Positions 10,237 to 18,529 of a DNA stretch of 64,000 nucleotides are shown in pieces. The first letter of the stretch is position 1. Each line of letters starts with the position of its first letter. The stretch covers positions 310,001 through 374,000 of the forward strand of contig NZ_CP043727.1 of NCBI RefSeq assembly GCF_009831415.1, read 5' to 3'. The position numbers and the translations under genes were made by a program. Source of the stretch: Yersinia canariae. GTDB lineage: Bacteria; Pseudomonadota; Gammaproteobacteria; Enterobacterales; Enterobacteriaceae. The notes beneath the pieces were generated by a model that saw only the letters and a program-made list of their open reading frames with translations, was not told where the DNA came from and made no database searches.

Positions 10237-10347
10237 TTTTATTTGTGGTGCTGCTTTTTAAAAGTAATAGCTAAAATATAAAAGATAAATGGCAATTAAT
10301 AATACAGAATTAATTTAATGGCTCATAAATAGATAAGGCACTATTAT

Positions 10348-10647
10348 ATGAATAAAAATGGTCCTATTCAATATATGCTAAATGATCTTCAGGGAAGACA
10401 CGGGAAATTAGAAGCGGATCTCAATAGACTTAAGGATTTTCAACGAAATATTGAGTTACTGAAACAACGTGCAGATATAGATAGTAAAGCCAGAGAAACG
10501 TTATCACGTTTGAATGCTGCTTTTCCCAATGGTTTTAAACAAGAAAAAGCCAAAATGTTGGATTGTATTTCACAGATGAATATACAGTTTAAGCAGTTAG
10601 AAACACAACTTAAGAACATTAATACCTCAGAGAACAACAACACGTAG
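10348..10647 (+). CDS. sseA: SseA-like chaperone of the translocon filament
   Basis: This 99-residue coiled-coil protein is the first gene of the translocon block. Its LNAAFPNGF and FKQLETQLKNIN segments match the LHNLFPQGV and FKQLEVRLKQLN segments of Salmonella SseA, which stabilises SseB and SseD before secretion. A 111-base AT-rich gap separates it from ssaE; SPI-2 has a second SsrB-dependent promoter at that place. An AAGG ribosome site precedes the ATG. Confidence 0.85.
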   Translation: MNKNGPIQYMLNDLQGRHGKLEADLNRLKDFQRNIELLKQRADIDSKARETLSRLNAAFPNGFKQEKAKMLDCISQMNIQFKQLETQLKNINTSENNNT

Positions 10648-10696
10648 CGACGATCATCCTTAAATATCCTTTCGACTGGAATGTAGGAGTGTTTAT

Positions 10697-11284
10697 ATGT
10701 CAACGAATTCGTATATCAATATGCCTAAATATTTTTCAGCACAAGCAGCGAACCTCTCTGGAAATGACGTTATAAAAAATACTGCACCTTATGCGGTCAA
10801 TGATTCAGATGATATTTTCAGTATAGGATTAAAAGTCTTATATTCATTTCTTGATGTGCTTTCTAATATTGCCAGTACTAATTTTAAAGCCATGCAGGCG
10901 CGCTCAAAATATGCCAATGATACACAGGATATGTCTAACCGAGTCGATGAGATTATTGCCAAAGCTGCAAAGGGTGACGATAAAACGAAAGAGCCTCTAC
11001 CTGACTCAGTCATTGATTTTATGCGGAAAAATGGCATTACCGTTGATGGAATGAGTATTGATAAATATTTAAGTGAATATGGCCCAAAACTGGATAAAGG
11101 GCAGCTTCAGGCGGTGAAAGCGGCATTGGATAACGAGAAGAATCGAGCTACGGATACGATGAGTCAGGATCAATTACAGCTACAGAAAATTATGCAAAGT
11201 TATAACGTTTGCTCCAATAACATCAGCACATTGCAGACAGGTTTAAAAGATTTACTGATGACGATTGCACGCAATTTTTGTTAA
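10697..11284 (+). CDS. sseB: SseB/EspA-like translocon filament protein
   Basis: This 195-residue secreted protein is expected to form the filament on the needle that joins the apparatus to the pore. The middle (about 70-165) closely follows Salmonella SseB: DEIIAKAAKGDDKTKE, the NGITVDGMSIDKYL segment, and LDKGQLQAVKAALDNEKNR. A strongly helical, hydrophobic N-terminal part fits an EspA-like coiled coil. An AGGAG ribosome site is present. It lies between its chaperone genes sseA and sscA. Confidence 0.93.
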   Translation: MSTNSYINMPKYFSAQAANLSGNDVIKNTAPYAVNDSDDIFSIGLKVLYSFLDVLSNIASTNFKAMQARSKYANDTQDMSNRVDEIIAKAAKGDDKTKEPLPDSVIDFMRKNGITVDGMSIDKYLSEYGPKLDKGQLQAVKAALDNEKNRATDTMSQDQLQLQKIMQSYNVCSNNISTLQTGLKDLLMTIARNFC

Positions 11285-11313
11285 TCAGATCGCGGTGCTA
11301 AGGATGGTGTGAA

Positions 11314-11781
11314 ATGAGTATTCAGCTCAGTGACGAGGTCATTAATTTTATGCGGCGAGGCGGTTCTCTCCGTATGTTAGCCAAAATGAACCCGCAAGAT
11401 TTGGCATTGGTATATGAATACACCGTACAACTGTGCCAAGGCGGGGAATATGACAGCGCTAAGCGATTATTAAATCTATTAGTGCGGCTGGATCATTGGA
11501 ATTTCTCTTATTGGCTGACTTTAGGTTTGTGTTATCAGCAAACTGCGGATTTTCACCAGGCTATTTACAGTTTTAGTCGCGCAGGCCAGATCCAGGTCGA
11601 TGACCCCAGGCCCTCCTGTTTTGCTGCGGAATGTTATGTGGCTTGTGGTAACAGGGATTACGCTGAAAAAGCTTTCCGAACGTCATTAAACTGGTGCCAT
11701 TCGCACACTGAATGGACTCAAGTGAAACAACAAGTCGAGCGCGGGTTAGCGGCTTTACTTCTGGAGGTGCGACATGTCTGA
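11314..11781 (+). CDS. sscA: SscA-like class II (TPR) chaperone for SseC
   Basis: This 155-residue cytoplasmic chaperone belongs to the LcrH/SycD family. Three tandem tetratricopeptide repeats are visible around residues 35-140 (GGEYDSAKRLLNLL, YWLTLGLCYQQTADFHQAIY, RPSCFAAECYVACGNRDYAEKAF, taken as separate helices). It is expected to hold the pore protein SseC. It overlaps sseC by eight bases, as chaperone/translocator pairs often do. Confidence 0.92.
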   Translation: MSIQLSDEVINFMRRGGSLRMLAKMNPQDLALVYEYTVQLCQGGEYDSAKRLLNLLVRLDHWNFSYWLTLGLCYQQTADFHQAIYSFSRAGQIQVDDPRPSCFAAECYVACGNRDYAEKAFRTSLNWCHSHTEWTQVKQQVERGLAALLLEVRHV

Positions 11782-13240
11782 TGCTATAGGTTTTAAAACC
11801 GCCATTTTGAATGACTGGCCGGTAATGATGGCGGATAACAGCTCCGCGTTATCGCCAATAAAAATGCCCGACTGGCGGGGTATCGCGGGGCTGCCTGCCT
11901 CACTGAATACCAATACAAGTTCACCCAAAATCACACAACAAAACGCGCAAGGCGCACTCGACCGTTTACTGACGTCTTTGCCGCGCGCGGGTTTAGCTGA
12001 AGAGGGCAGAAACCGATTTTCGCTTGATCGACCAGACAGTATGGATATGCAACTCATCATGTCGATGGCTGGTAATCTAAACATTGGGCTTTTCTCTCAT
12101 TTGTGCAAATCCATAGGTAAGCAAATGGAGCGCGCAACGGATGTTCAGGCTTTTTTGCGCGATAAGCGCGTCTCTGAATATCAAAAACAGATTGATAAAG
12201 CTGTTGAGCAAGCCGATAAAGCCAAAAAAGCGGGGGTTTTCAATGCAGTATTTGATTGGATTATTGGTGCTGCCGAGGTGGTTTATGGTGCGTTTAAGAT
12301 TGCTGAGGGTGTTTTAACCGGTGATCCGGTTGCTATGACGTCGGGAGTTGCGTATTTAGCTGCGGGTACGGCGGGGTTGGTCAAAGCTGCAGCAGAAACG
12401 GCGATGTTACTCGGGGCATCAAAAGAAAAATGCCAAGAAGTTATTGATGTTGCAGGTAAAGTTCAGCTGGGGTTTGAATGTTTTGCCATGGCAATCGACT
12501 TGTTTCAGGCGGGCCGCGCAATCAATGCTGCCCGTGCCGTGACCCAAGGCGCGGGTGATGTACTGAAAAAAGGAGGCGGTGAAGCATTGACGGATGCTAT
12601 CAAACGAGGGGCGACGGAAGAGATTGAGCAGCTAGCAGGGCAGTTTGGTAAGGATGTTAGTCAGCAGGTGAGCCGCGATATCTCTATGAAAACGATGGAA
12701 ATAGAGATGGTTGAGGCTACTGAGATGGCGTCGGCGGCAGCTAAACAGGCGGCTAAGGCGGAAATGACCTTGGTGCGCAATATCACAAAGTCATTTACCC
12801 ACGAAGGGATTGAAAAGCTGGTTAGTGGTGTCACGAAAAAGCTGGCTCAGGATGCAATAAAAAAAGGGGTCACTCTCACAACAGAAGAATTGAGTCAGCA
12901 ATGTACTAAAGCCATTTTGAAAAAGTCAGTGACGACAATTTTAAAAGATATTTCCACGTCACCTTTACTGATTATTCAAAAATGCAGTAGTGCTGCAGTA
13001 CAAATTAATAATGGTCAGTTATCTGTTCAAAATGCCGGGTTACAAAAAGAGATCCAAAAATTAATTCTTGATCAAGATTTTACTCAATTTATGGATGAAT
13101 GGGTGGAGCGAAATAAACAGCATCAACTTAAACAACTTAAGGAAACGTCTCAGGATGCGCAAGACTCATTAACAAAATTAAATGACAATATCCGCCAGAA
13201 TGGCATGTTGCAGGTCGGTATCGCAAAATCATTGATATAA
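11774..13240 (+). CDS. sseC: SseC-like pore-forming translocator
   Basis: This 488-residue hydrophobic translocator (YopB/EspD/SseC family) should insert into the host membrane and form the pore with SseD. Two hydrophobic helices lie near residues 156-182 and 190-215, followed by a long amphipathic C-terminal half rich in Lys, Glu and Ala. Length matches SseC (484). A GGAGG ribosome site lies inside the end of sscA, so the pair is coupled. Confidence 0.93.
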   Translation: MSDAIGFKTAILNDWPVMMADNSSALSPIKMPDWRGIAGLPASLNTNTSSPKITQQNAQGALDRLLTSLPRAGLAEEGRNRFSLDRPDSMDMQLIMSMAGNLNIGLFSHLCKSIGKQMERATDVQAFLRDKRVSEYQKQIDKAVEQADKAKKAGVFNAVFDWIIGAAEVVYGAFKIAEGVLTGDPVAMTSGVAYLAAGTAGLVKAAAETAMLLGASKEKCQEVIDVAGKVQLGFECFAMAIDLFQAGRAINAARAVTQGAGDVLKKGGGEALTDAIKRGATEEIEQLAGQFGKDVSQQVSRDISMKTMEIEMVEATEMASAAAKQAAKAEMTLVRNITKSFTHEGIEKLVSGVTKKLAQDAIKKGVTLTTEELSQQCTKAILKKSVTTILKDISTSPLLIIQKCSSAAVQINNGQLSVQNAGLQKEIQKLILDQDFTQFMDEWVERNKQHQLKQLKETSQDAQDSLTKLNDNIRQNGMLQVGIAKSLI

Positions 13241-13250
13241 AGAGGTTATT

Positions 13251-13844
13251 ATGAATATGTCAGTTAATCATGGAATAACACTTCCTGAGCAAAGCAGAGT
13301 CTCCACTGAAAAGGGGAGTGAAGGCATGGGAAACTATGTTGAGAATTTCATGTCCGATTTATCTAATATTATTCTAAAAATGAATATTCTATTTAAAAAG
13401 ATGCGTGATTTACTTAATACCTATAATCAAAAGCAACAAAAACTTGGTTGGGATATTCAAGTCAATTCAATGCAGAATAAACGTGAGGCAATCGACAAAA
13501 CTGCGTCTGGCGCTATTGCTAGTGGGGTTTGCACTATTCTTTCTGGTATTGCTAGCGGTGCGGGGGCGGCGGCAAGTTTCAAGTTCGGGGATATTGCGAC
13601 ACATAGCGGCTCGGCACTAGGGCAGCTCGGAGCGGGTAGTGGTAAGTTGGTTGAGGGGGATATGGCGCGTAATGCAGATTTGCTGCGTATGACCAGTGAC
13701 CTGCAAAGTAGTGGTGCGCAATCTTATAATAAGAATATAAGTGAGCTATTAGATAAATTGAATGAGTCTCGACAAAATATGAAAGATTTAGGTAATTCCA
13801 TCAATAATATGATGGGCCAGATTTCCATGGCTGTGAAGTTATGA
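13251..13844 (+). CDS. sseD: SseD-like translocator
   Basis: This 197-residue protein is the second pore component (EspB/SseD type). A hydrophobic Ala/Gly-rich helix lies at about residues 84-110. It is flanked by helical, coiled-coil-prone regions, including NIILKMNILFKKMRDLL near the N-terminus. Length matches SseD (195). It starts 10 bases after sseC with an AGAGG site. Confidence 0.92.
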   Translation: MNMSVNHGITLPEQSRVSTEKGSEGMGNYVENFMSDLSNIILKMNILFKKMRDLLNTYNQKQQKLGWDIQVNSMQNKREAIDKTASGAIASGVCTILSGIASGAGAAASFKFGDIATHSGSALGQLGAGSGKLVEGDMARNADLLRMTSDLQSSGAQSYNKNISELLDKLNESRQNMKDLGNSINNMMGQISMAVKL

Positions 13845-14249
13845 ATGATGAAATCGAGTCTACTCAATATTGAACAATACTTAAACCATAAAGGTTGCCC
13901 GGTTAAAGTCGCTTACTTTGAGAAAAGTGCATTGCAAATAGGTCATGAGTTTCAGATCTATGGCTATCGTGTTGTTTATCGAGTTGAGTACGGTGAGTTT
14001 ATTATTTGTTATCTAGAGGCAATAAATAAGCGTGCTTTTCCCAACGGTTTTTTTAAATTATTTAATCTATTACATCATTTAGGAAAGGATATAAATGAAT
14101 TGTCGATAGTCAGAATGATGATTGTGGATAACATTTCCAGTCCAACTCTGCAATCAATACGCTACCGACTTATTAAACTACTCATCGCTAAGGGAGCATT
14201 CAGTAAAAATATTAATGGTGACGACTGGTTATTGTTTGATGTTAGCTAA
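13845..14249 (+). CDS. sseE: SseE-like T3SS protein
   Basis: This 134-residue protein of unknown biochemical role sits between sseD and sscB, like SseE (137) in SPI-2. It is AT-rich and basic, has no signal peptide or membrane segment, and has alternating beta/alpha character like small T3SS chaperones. Its ATG begins on the base after the sseD stop. The name rests mainly on size and position. Confidence 0.75.
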   Translation: MMKSSLLNIEQYLNHKGCPVKVAYFEKSALQIGHEFQIYGYRVVYRVEYGEFIICYLEAINKRAFPNGFFKLFNLLHHLGKDINELSIVRMMIVDNISSPTLQSIRYRLIKLLIAKGAFSKNINGDDWLLFDVS

Positions 14250-14257
14250 GGAATGAT

Positions 14258-14740
14258 ATGAGTGAGGATACTCTCGATAAATTACAGGAAATTTGCGCTA
14301 AAATAAATAATGTATTGGTGACTAAGAGAGTTATTAACTCGGAAGCTATGAATGATAATCAGGATATTAATCCTCAAGAGGTAGAGGAAAGATATTTACG
14401 GGGTTATCAGGCTTGGCTGGAGAATAATTATAGTGCGGCTATAGCCGATTTTTCTTGGCTCACATTACACTGCCCATTAGAACCGCAATTTCATTTGGCC
14501 CTCGCGGGTGCTTTACAAAAGCAGCAAGAGTTCACATTGGCGCTGGGCGCTTATGCTTGCGCACTACTGTTAGAAACGAAAGATCCGCAGCCTGTTTATC
14601 AAATGGCAGTTTGTTTACATGCTTTGGGAAAGGGGGCAGATGCCAGGGAAGCATTGCAAACAGTTATAGAGATGAGTTACATGTGCCCTGAATATGCGCC
14701 AGTCGCGGAGAAAGCTAATCTATTATTGGGCAAAGTATAA
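14258..14740 (+). CDS. sscB: SscB-like class II (TPR) chaperone
   Basis: This 160-residue protein is a second LcrH/SycD-type TPR chaperone. Repeats are visible from about residue 45 (EERYLRGYQAWLENNYSAAI, then FHLALAGALQKQQEFTLAL, then VYQMAVCLHALGKGADAREA). In Salmonella SscB is the chaperone for SseF, and the next gene here encodes an SseF-like protein, which supports that pairing. An AAGGA ribosome site lies seven bases before the ATG. Confidence 0.88.
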   Translation: MSEDTLDKLQEICAKINNVLVTKRVINSEAMNDNQDINPQEVEERYLRGYQAWLENNYSAAIADFSWLTLHCPLEPQFHLALAGALQKQQEFTLALGAYACALLLETKDPQPVYQMAVCLHALGKGADAREALQTVIEMSYMCPEYAPVAEKANLLLGKV

Positions 14741-14785
14741 AAGTATAAATAGAGTATTAATGGGAAATGTTTAAGGAGATCCAAT

Positions 14786-15604
14786 ATGTCAGAAGTTACT
14801 CCTGTTAAAGTTTCTCCAGAATATGAACCTTTCATTACGAAAGTTAATGATGGTAATGATATTGAAAAGCCCGAATTACCTTATATCACTTTTTTTAAAG
14901 AAAAAGCTAAAAATACTGCATTAGATGTCAATAAATTACTGGATACTCAGCAAGACGCGAGTAAAACATTGACAGATATTCGAGTGAATTTAGCCAGGAA
15001 GCAATTCTTTATTAATGTAATTGAATTGACAGTTTCTGCTGCGTCATTCGCCGTGAGTATTGGGGTTAGCATCTGTAGTGGTGGTATTACGGCCCCTATT
15101 GCTGTAGTCACAGGGTTAAATCTAATGTTATCAATATCAAACCTTGCTTGTGCTTATCATAACTGGGATTGTGCCAGTAAAAATAAAGATGAGCTGGCAA
15201 TGGGGAGTGATGCCATGCAGCAGGCAGTTTTTATGTTAGCTAAGTATTTTAATGCCTCTCCTCATAGTGCTAAAAAAATTGCTCGTTTTACTTCCTATTT
15301 TGTTCGTGTGGGAATCGTGGTTTCATTAGGCGCAATAGGTGCTTTAATCCATCCGGCAGTGAGTAGTAGTTTATGTTTACTCGCCAAAAATTACGTTCCA
15401 ATATTATCCTCAATGTTAAGTGTTATTACTGCCGGTGCATTAGGTATTTGGATTAATCATGACAGTGATAAAAAGGATGCAATGATTGAAGAATTAACGG
15501 CAAATGAAAAGGATGTTATCGAAAAGCTATCTCAATTTGACGGGCATCTACAGATGTTAAATGAAATAGACAAGACCATATTCTCATTGGGAAGAATGGC
15601 ATAG
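14786..15604 (+). CDS. sseF: SseF-like translocated membrane protein (candidate effector)
   Basis: This 272-residue protein has three hydrophobic stretches (about 75-118, 172-200 and 208-226) between a polar N-terminal 70 residues and a charged C-terminal tail. That suits a T3SS substrate that inserts into host membranes. Its position right after the sscB chaperone and its size match Salmonella SseF (260), which works with SseG. Sequence similarity by eye is weak, so SseF versus SseG versus a Yersinia-specific effector remains open. An AAGGAG site precedes the ATG. No separate sseG follows. Confidence 0.65.
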   Translation: MSEVTPVKVSPEYEPFITKVNDGNDIEKPELPYITFFKEKAKNTALDVNKLLDTQQDASKTLTDIRVNLARKQFFINVIELTVSAASFAVSIGVSICSGGITAPIAVVTGLNLMLSISNLACAYHNWDCASKNKDELAMGSDAMQQAVFMLAKYFNASPHSAKKIARFTSYFVRVGIVVSLGAIGALIHPAVSSSLCLLAKNYVPILSSMLSVITAGALGIWINHDSDKKDAMIEELTANEKDVIEKLSQFDGHLQMLNEIDKTIFSLGRMA

Positions 15605-15697
15605 ACATTTTAATTAAATCTAAGGTCTATACCGGATGTCAGTTTGCCCGCTTATTTGTCAATCTTGCATAAGGATAATGGCACTGGAAGGGATATT

Positions 15698-16405
15698 ATG
15701 AAATCAATAAAATTTATTCTATTTCGTCAAGAGGGAGTATTACGCAGTGAAGGCGGTTGTCATACTATTCCCGCTGGAAAGTTAGTTATTACTGATGAGA
15801 AAGCCAGTGTGTCCTCTTTTTCACAAAGTACGTTTATCTCAATATTGTGTCACTCCATAGATCTTTTACCGTTATATCAGGATTTAGCCAGTAAAATGGT
15901 GCAATCGAATAAGTTTCGTTTGCCTCCAAACATATCTGAACGCTACAAAGTATTGCCTGCAAGTAATGACATTATATGTGCCACTGAACAGTTGGTTGAT
16001 ATTGAGAGAAGTGCATCACTGCGGTTTATTTATCTATATTGCTTGGGTTTGGAACCTATTTACTTCTCTCAATTATTAGAATCAATAGTAGGCACCAATA
16101 ATGAATTACTGGAGTTCTTTGACAAGAATCGTCTCAACCCGTGGACAGTTTCACGTTATGCCGATGAATTAGGTATTTCGACACGTAAATTGAATTTCTT
16201 GTTTTACGAAAAGTTTGGGATGTCTGCTAAGCAATGGCTACTAGACCAACGTTTGAAAAAAGGTTGTGAGTTGTTGTTATCCACAAGACTGCGTGTGGCA
16301 GATATTGCCATGGAGTGCGGTTTTAGCAATCACGCTCATTTCTCTGATAGTTTTCGTCGCCGTTTTCAGCAGTGTCCGTCACATATGCGGTCACTTATGG
16401 AATAG
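15698..16405 (+). CDS. AraC/XylS-family transcription regulator inside the T3SS locus
   Basis: This 235-residue regulator has a C-terminal pair of helix-turn-helix motifs (about residues 145-235) with the AraC signatures WTVSRYADELGISTRKL and VADIAMECGFSNHAHFSDSF. The N-terminal half shows no cupin motif I can name, as in other T3SS-linked AraC proteins. I chose the ATG at 15698 with GGAAGGG ahead of it over the TTG 18 codons upstream. It stands between sseF and ssaG, where Salmonella SPI-2 has sseG and no regulator. This hints at control of the downstream apparatus operon, possibly with a chaperone co-activator. Confidence 0.9.
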   Translation: MKSIKFILFRQEGVLRSEGGCHTIPAGKLVITDEKASVSSFSQSTFISILCHSIDLLPLYQDLASKMVQSNKFRLPPNISERYKVLPASNDIICATEQLVDIERSASLRFIYLYCLGLEPIYFSQLLESIVGTNNELLEFFDKNRLNPWTVSRYADELGISTRKLNFLFYEKFGMSAKQWLLDQRLKKGCELLLSTRLRVADIAMECGFSNHAHFSDSFRRRFQQCPSHMRSLME

Positions 16406-16413
16406 GGGGTCTC

Positions 16414-16629
16414 ATGGATATAAATGCATTAGTTAATGGGCTGGCGCAGCGCATCAATAATATTGGACAGGATTTTCAAAACCAGATGACATCCGGTAAT
16501 CCTTCTGATCCTGACCACATGCTAAAGATGCAATTCGCTATGCAGCAGTATTCATCTTATATCAATTTCAGCAGCGCTTTAATGAAGGGGATTAAAGATA
16601 TGGTCAGTGGGATTATTGCCAAAATATGA
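16414..16629 (+). CDS. ssaG: T3SS needle subunit SsaG (SctF)
   Basis: This 71-residue needle protein has the same length as Salmonella SsaG and closely matching ends: MDINALVNGLAQRINN at the start and SALMKGIKDMVSGIIAKI at the end (SSLIKMIKDMLSGIIAKI in SsaG). The helical hairpin centres on NPSDPD. ATG 16414, preceded by GGGGG, is chosen over the upstream in-frame GTG at 16372, which lies inside the AraC gene. It is coupled to ssaH by a four-base overlap. Confidence 0.96.
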   Translation: MDINALVNGLAQRINNIGQDFQNQMTSGNPSDPDHMLKMQFAMQQYSSYINFSSALMKGIKDMVSGIIAKI

Positions 16630-16901
16630 TTTTGCTTTCAGCACCTTGTCGCCAATTGCTGGTTGAAGCCGCGCTGGCGGGAGTTAATCACAACTTACTG
16701 GCAGAGGCTCGCGATATTCTTAATGTATTGCCCCAGTTAATTCCCGATCCTCAAGTGCGATTAGTCTGTGAGGCAATGTTGCTATTTGGGCTTAACCGCC
16801 AAAATGAGGCATTGGCGCTGTTGGCGAGTTCCACCTCAAAAGAGGCGCGCGGCATGTTGGTTTTGCTGCAACAAGGCGTTTCTTGTTCCGCCAAAATGTA
16901 A
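16626..16901 (+). CDS. ssaH: T3SS needle chaperone SsaH (SctG)
   Basis: This 91-residue helical, TPR-like protein lies directly after the needle gene, as SsaH (YscG family) does in SPI-2. YscG-type proteins hold the needle subunit in the cytoplasm before export. The pattern LLAEARDILNVL and LLFGLNRQNEALALLA fits a TPR-like helical repeat. The ATG overlaps the ssaG stop. Confidence 0.85.
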   Translation: MILLSAPCRQLLVEAALAGVNHNLLAEARDILNVLPQLIPDPQVRLVCEAMLLFGLNRQNEALALLASSTSKEARGMLVLLQQGVSCSAKM

Positions 16902-16943
16902 TCTTGTGCGGTATCACACGATTTATTCACCCGAGGTTATCCG

Positions 16944-17192
16944 ATGGAAATTGATGCTATCACCGCCGCAGCCAAGCTGAGTACACCATTTCAGCAGCCT
17001 GCTGATGCGCAGCAGAATGCCAAATTTGCGCTGTTAATGCAGCAGGTTGAGCCTCCCACTCCCATGATGTCTCCGGATCATTTATTGCCAATCCAGTCTG
17101 AATGGATGCATGCCACGCTAGCCGTTGATTTAACTGCAAAAGTTGTTGGTGTTGTCGGGCAGAACATTAACAAGCTGGTCAATATGCAATGA
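16944..17192 (+). CDS. ssaI: T3SS inner rod subunit SsaI (SctI)
   Basis: This 82-residue protein has the size and position of SsaI, the inner rod that fixes the needle to the basal body. The N-terminal half is polar and Ala/Gln-rich. The C-terminal helix (about 50-82, ending TAKVVGVVGQNINKLVNMQ) has the amphipathic pattern of rod proteins. It overlaps ssaJ by four bases. Confidence 0.9.
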   Translation: MEIDAITAAAKLSTPFQQPADAQQNAKFALLMQQVEPPTPMMSPDHLLPIQSEWMHATLAVDLTAKVVGVVGQNINKLVNMQ

Positions 17193-17920
17193 AAATGGCG
17201 CGCCGCACGATAGCACTATTACTGATTGTTATGTCACTTTCCGGCTGCGGTATGGAGTTGTATAGCGGGCTGGCGGAAGGGGAGGCCAACCAGATGCTAG
17301 CGTTATTGATGTTGCATCAAATCAAAGCAGAAAAACAGTCTGAAAAAGGGGGAACTGTCGGGCTGAATGTCGATAAAAGTCAGTTTATTAATGCCGTGGA
17401 GTTGCTACGGCAGCATGGTTTCCCTCGCCAAAAATTTGCCACGGTAGGCGAGTTGTTCCCATCGAATCAGTTGGTGACGTCTCCGGGGCAGGAGCAGGCC
17501 AAGATGGTTTATCTCAAAGAGCAACAATTGGAAAGCATGCTGAGCCATATGGATGGGGTGATTCAAGCTGATGTGACCATTGCCATGCCGGCACCAACAG
17601 ACGGGAAAAGCAGTGTTCCGCATGCGGCCTCGGTGTTTATCAAATATTCGCCGGAGGTCAATTTACTGAGTTATCAGCCGCAAATTAAGAATCTAATCCG
17701 CGATGCAATTCCGGGAATTGATTTTTCGCAGATTAGTGTCGTGATGCAGCCAACTAATTATCGGTTCAACACTCCCGCCATACAGCAGCAAAGTCATTCA
17801 GAAGTGGCGCTGCAATGGCTATTACGCCATGCCGCGACATTGCAGATAGTCTTAGGTTTGCTGCTGGTGTTGCTTGTCGGGTTATCAACGGCTTGCTTGT
17901 TGCGGTATCTGCGCCGATAG
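17189..17920 (+). CDS. ssaJ: T3SS inner-membrane ring lipoprotein SsaJ (SctJ)
   Basis: This 243-residue YscJ/PrgK-family lipoprotein is the inner ring of the basal body. It has an N-terminal signal with lipobox LSGC (Cys20) and the two ring-building modules (about 20-75 and 110-190). The second includes the family stretch ASVFIKYSPEVNL. A C-terminal transmembrane helix spans about 217-238. Length matches SsaJ (249). Confidence 0.95.
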   Translation: MKMARRTIALLLIVMSLSGCGMELYSGLAEGEANQMLALLMLHQIKAEKQSEKGGTVGLNVDKSQFINAVELLRQHGFPRQKFATVGELFPSNQLVTSPGQEQAKMVYLKEQQLESMLSHMDGVIQADVTIAMPAPTDGKSSVPHAASVFIKYSPEVNLLSYQPQIKNLIRDAIPGIDFSQISVVMQPTNYRFNTPAIQQQSHSEVALQWLLRHAATLQIVLGLLLVLLVGLSTACLLRYLRR

Positions 17921-17935
17921 GGGCGGGAGGGTCGA

Positions 17936-18529
17936 ATGATATTGCCATTAACCACCGATATTCGGTATTTACATCAATTAGCGTGGCGGCCGGCACAATT
18001 TGCCCATCCATTATGGTTGGCGGCGGCCGGGGTTAAAACAGGAAATTACTGCTATGGCCGAAATCATGAATTGGATGCCGCGCTGAATGTTGTACTCAAT
18101 AGCTTGCGAAATTTTCCGCAGCAATCGCTGCCCGCGATGTTGAGCCAACAGCAGCAATACCAAATTGTGGAACCGCAGCGATTATTGGCCCGCTGTCTGG
18201 CATTGGGATTGGTTTATTTGCAATGCGATGATTATCTGCGCCTTCGTCAGTATCGGCAGTTACTTGCGCCGATATTTAACGAGAGTGACATTCAGCAGCT
18301 CATGGGAATGGGGTGTCGCGGCCATCTTTCTGCCAAATTAAGCCCACCGCAATTGCTCTGTGTTGCTTCGCGACTGGGGCAGAGTTTGGCCCACCAGGTT
18401 CGTCGTGATTGCATCGTGTGGCGGGCAATGTGTATTTCGTTACCGCCTTCACCGCGCGCGCTATTGCTATCGCGGGCGTTATCCCTTGCGGTTGATGATT
18501 GGCTAACCCGATTAGAGCGTTTGTTGTGA
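17936..18529 (+). CDS. SctK-like T3SS protein (between ssaJ and ssaK)
   Basis: This 197-residue cytoplasmic protein is rich in Leu, Arg and Gln and has no signal or membrane segment. It lies where Salmonella SPI-2 has the unnamed gene STM1410, between the inner-ring lipoprotein and the SctL stator gene. That is the usual place of SctK (YscK/OrgA), the platform protein linking the SctQ pods to the basal body. The assignment is from position, size and composition. A GGGAGG site precedes the ATG, and the stop overlaps the likely GTG start of ssaK. Confidence 0.7.
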   Translation: MILPLTTDIRYLHQLAWRPAQFAHPLWLAAAGVKTGNYCYGRNHELDAALNVVLNSLRNFPQQSLPAMLSQQQQYQIVEPQRLLARCLALGLVYLQCDDYLRLRQYRQLLAPIFNESDIQQLMGMGCRGHLSAKLSPPQLLCVASRLGQSLAHQVRRDCIVWRAMCISLPPSPRALLLSRALSLAVDDWLTRLERLL

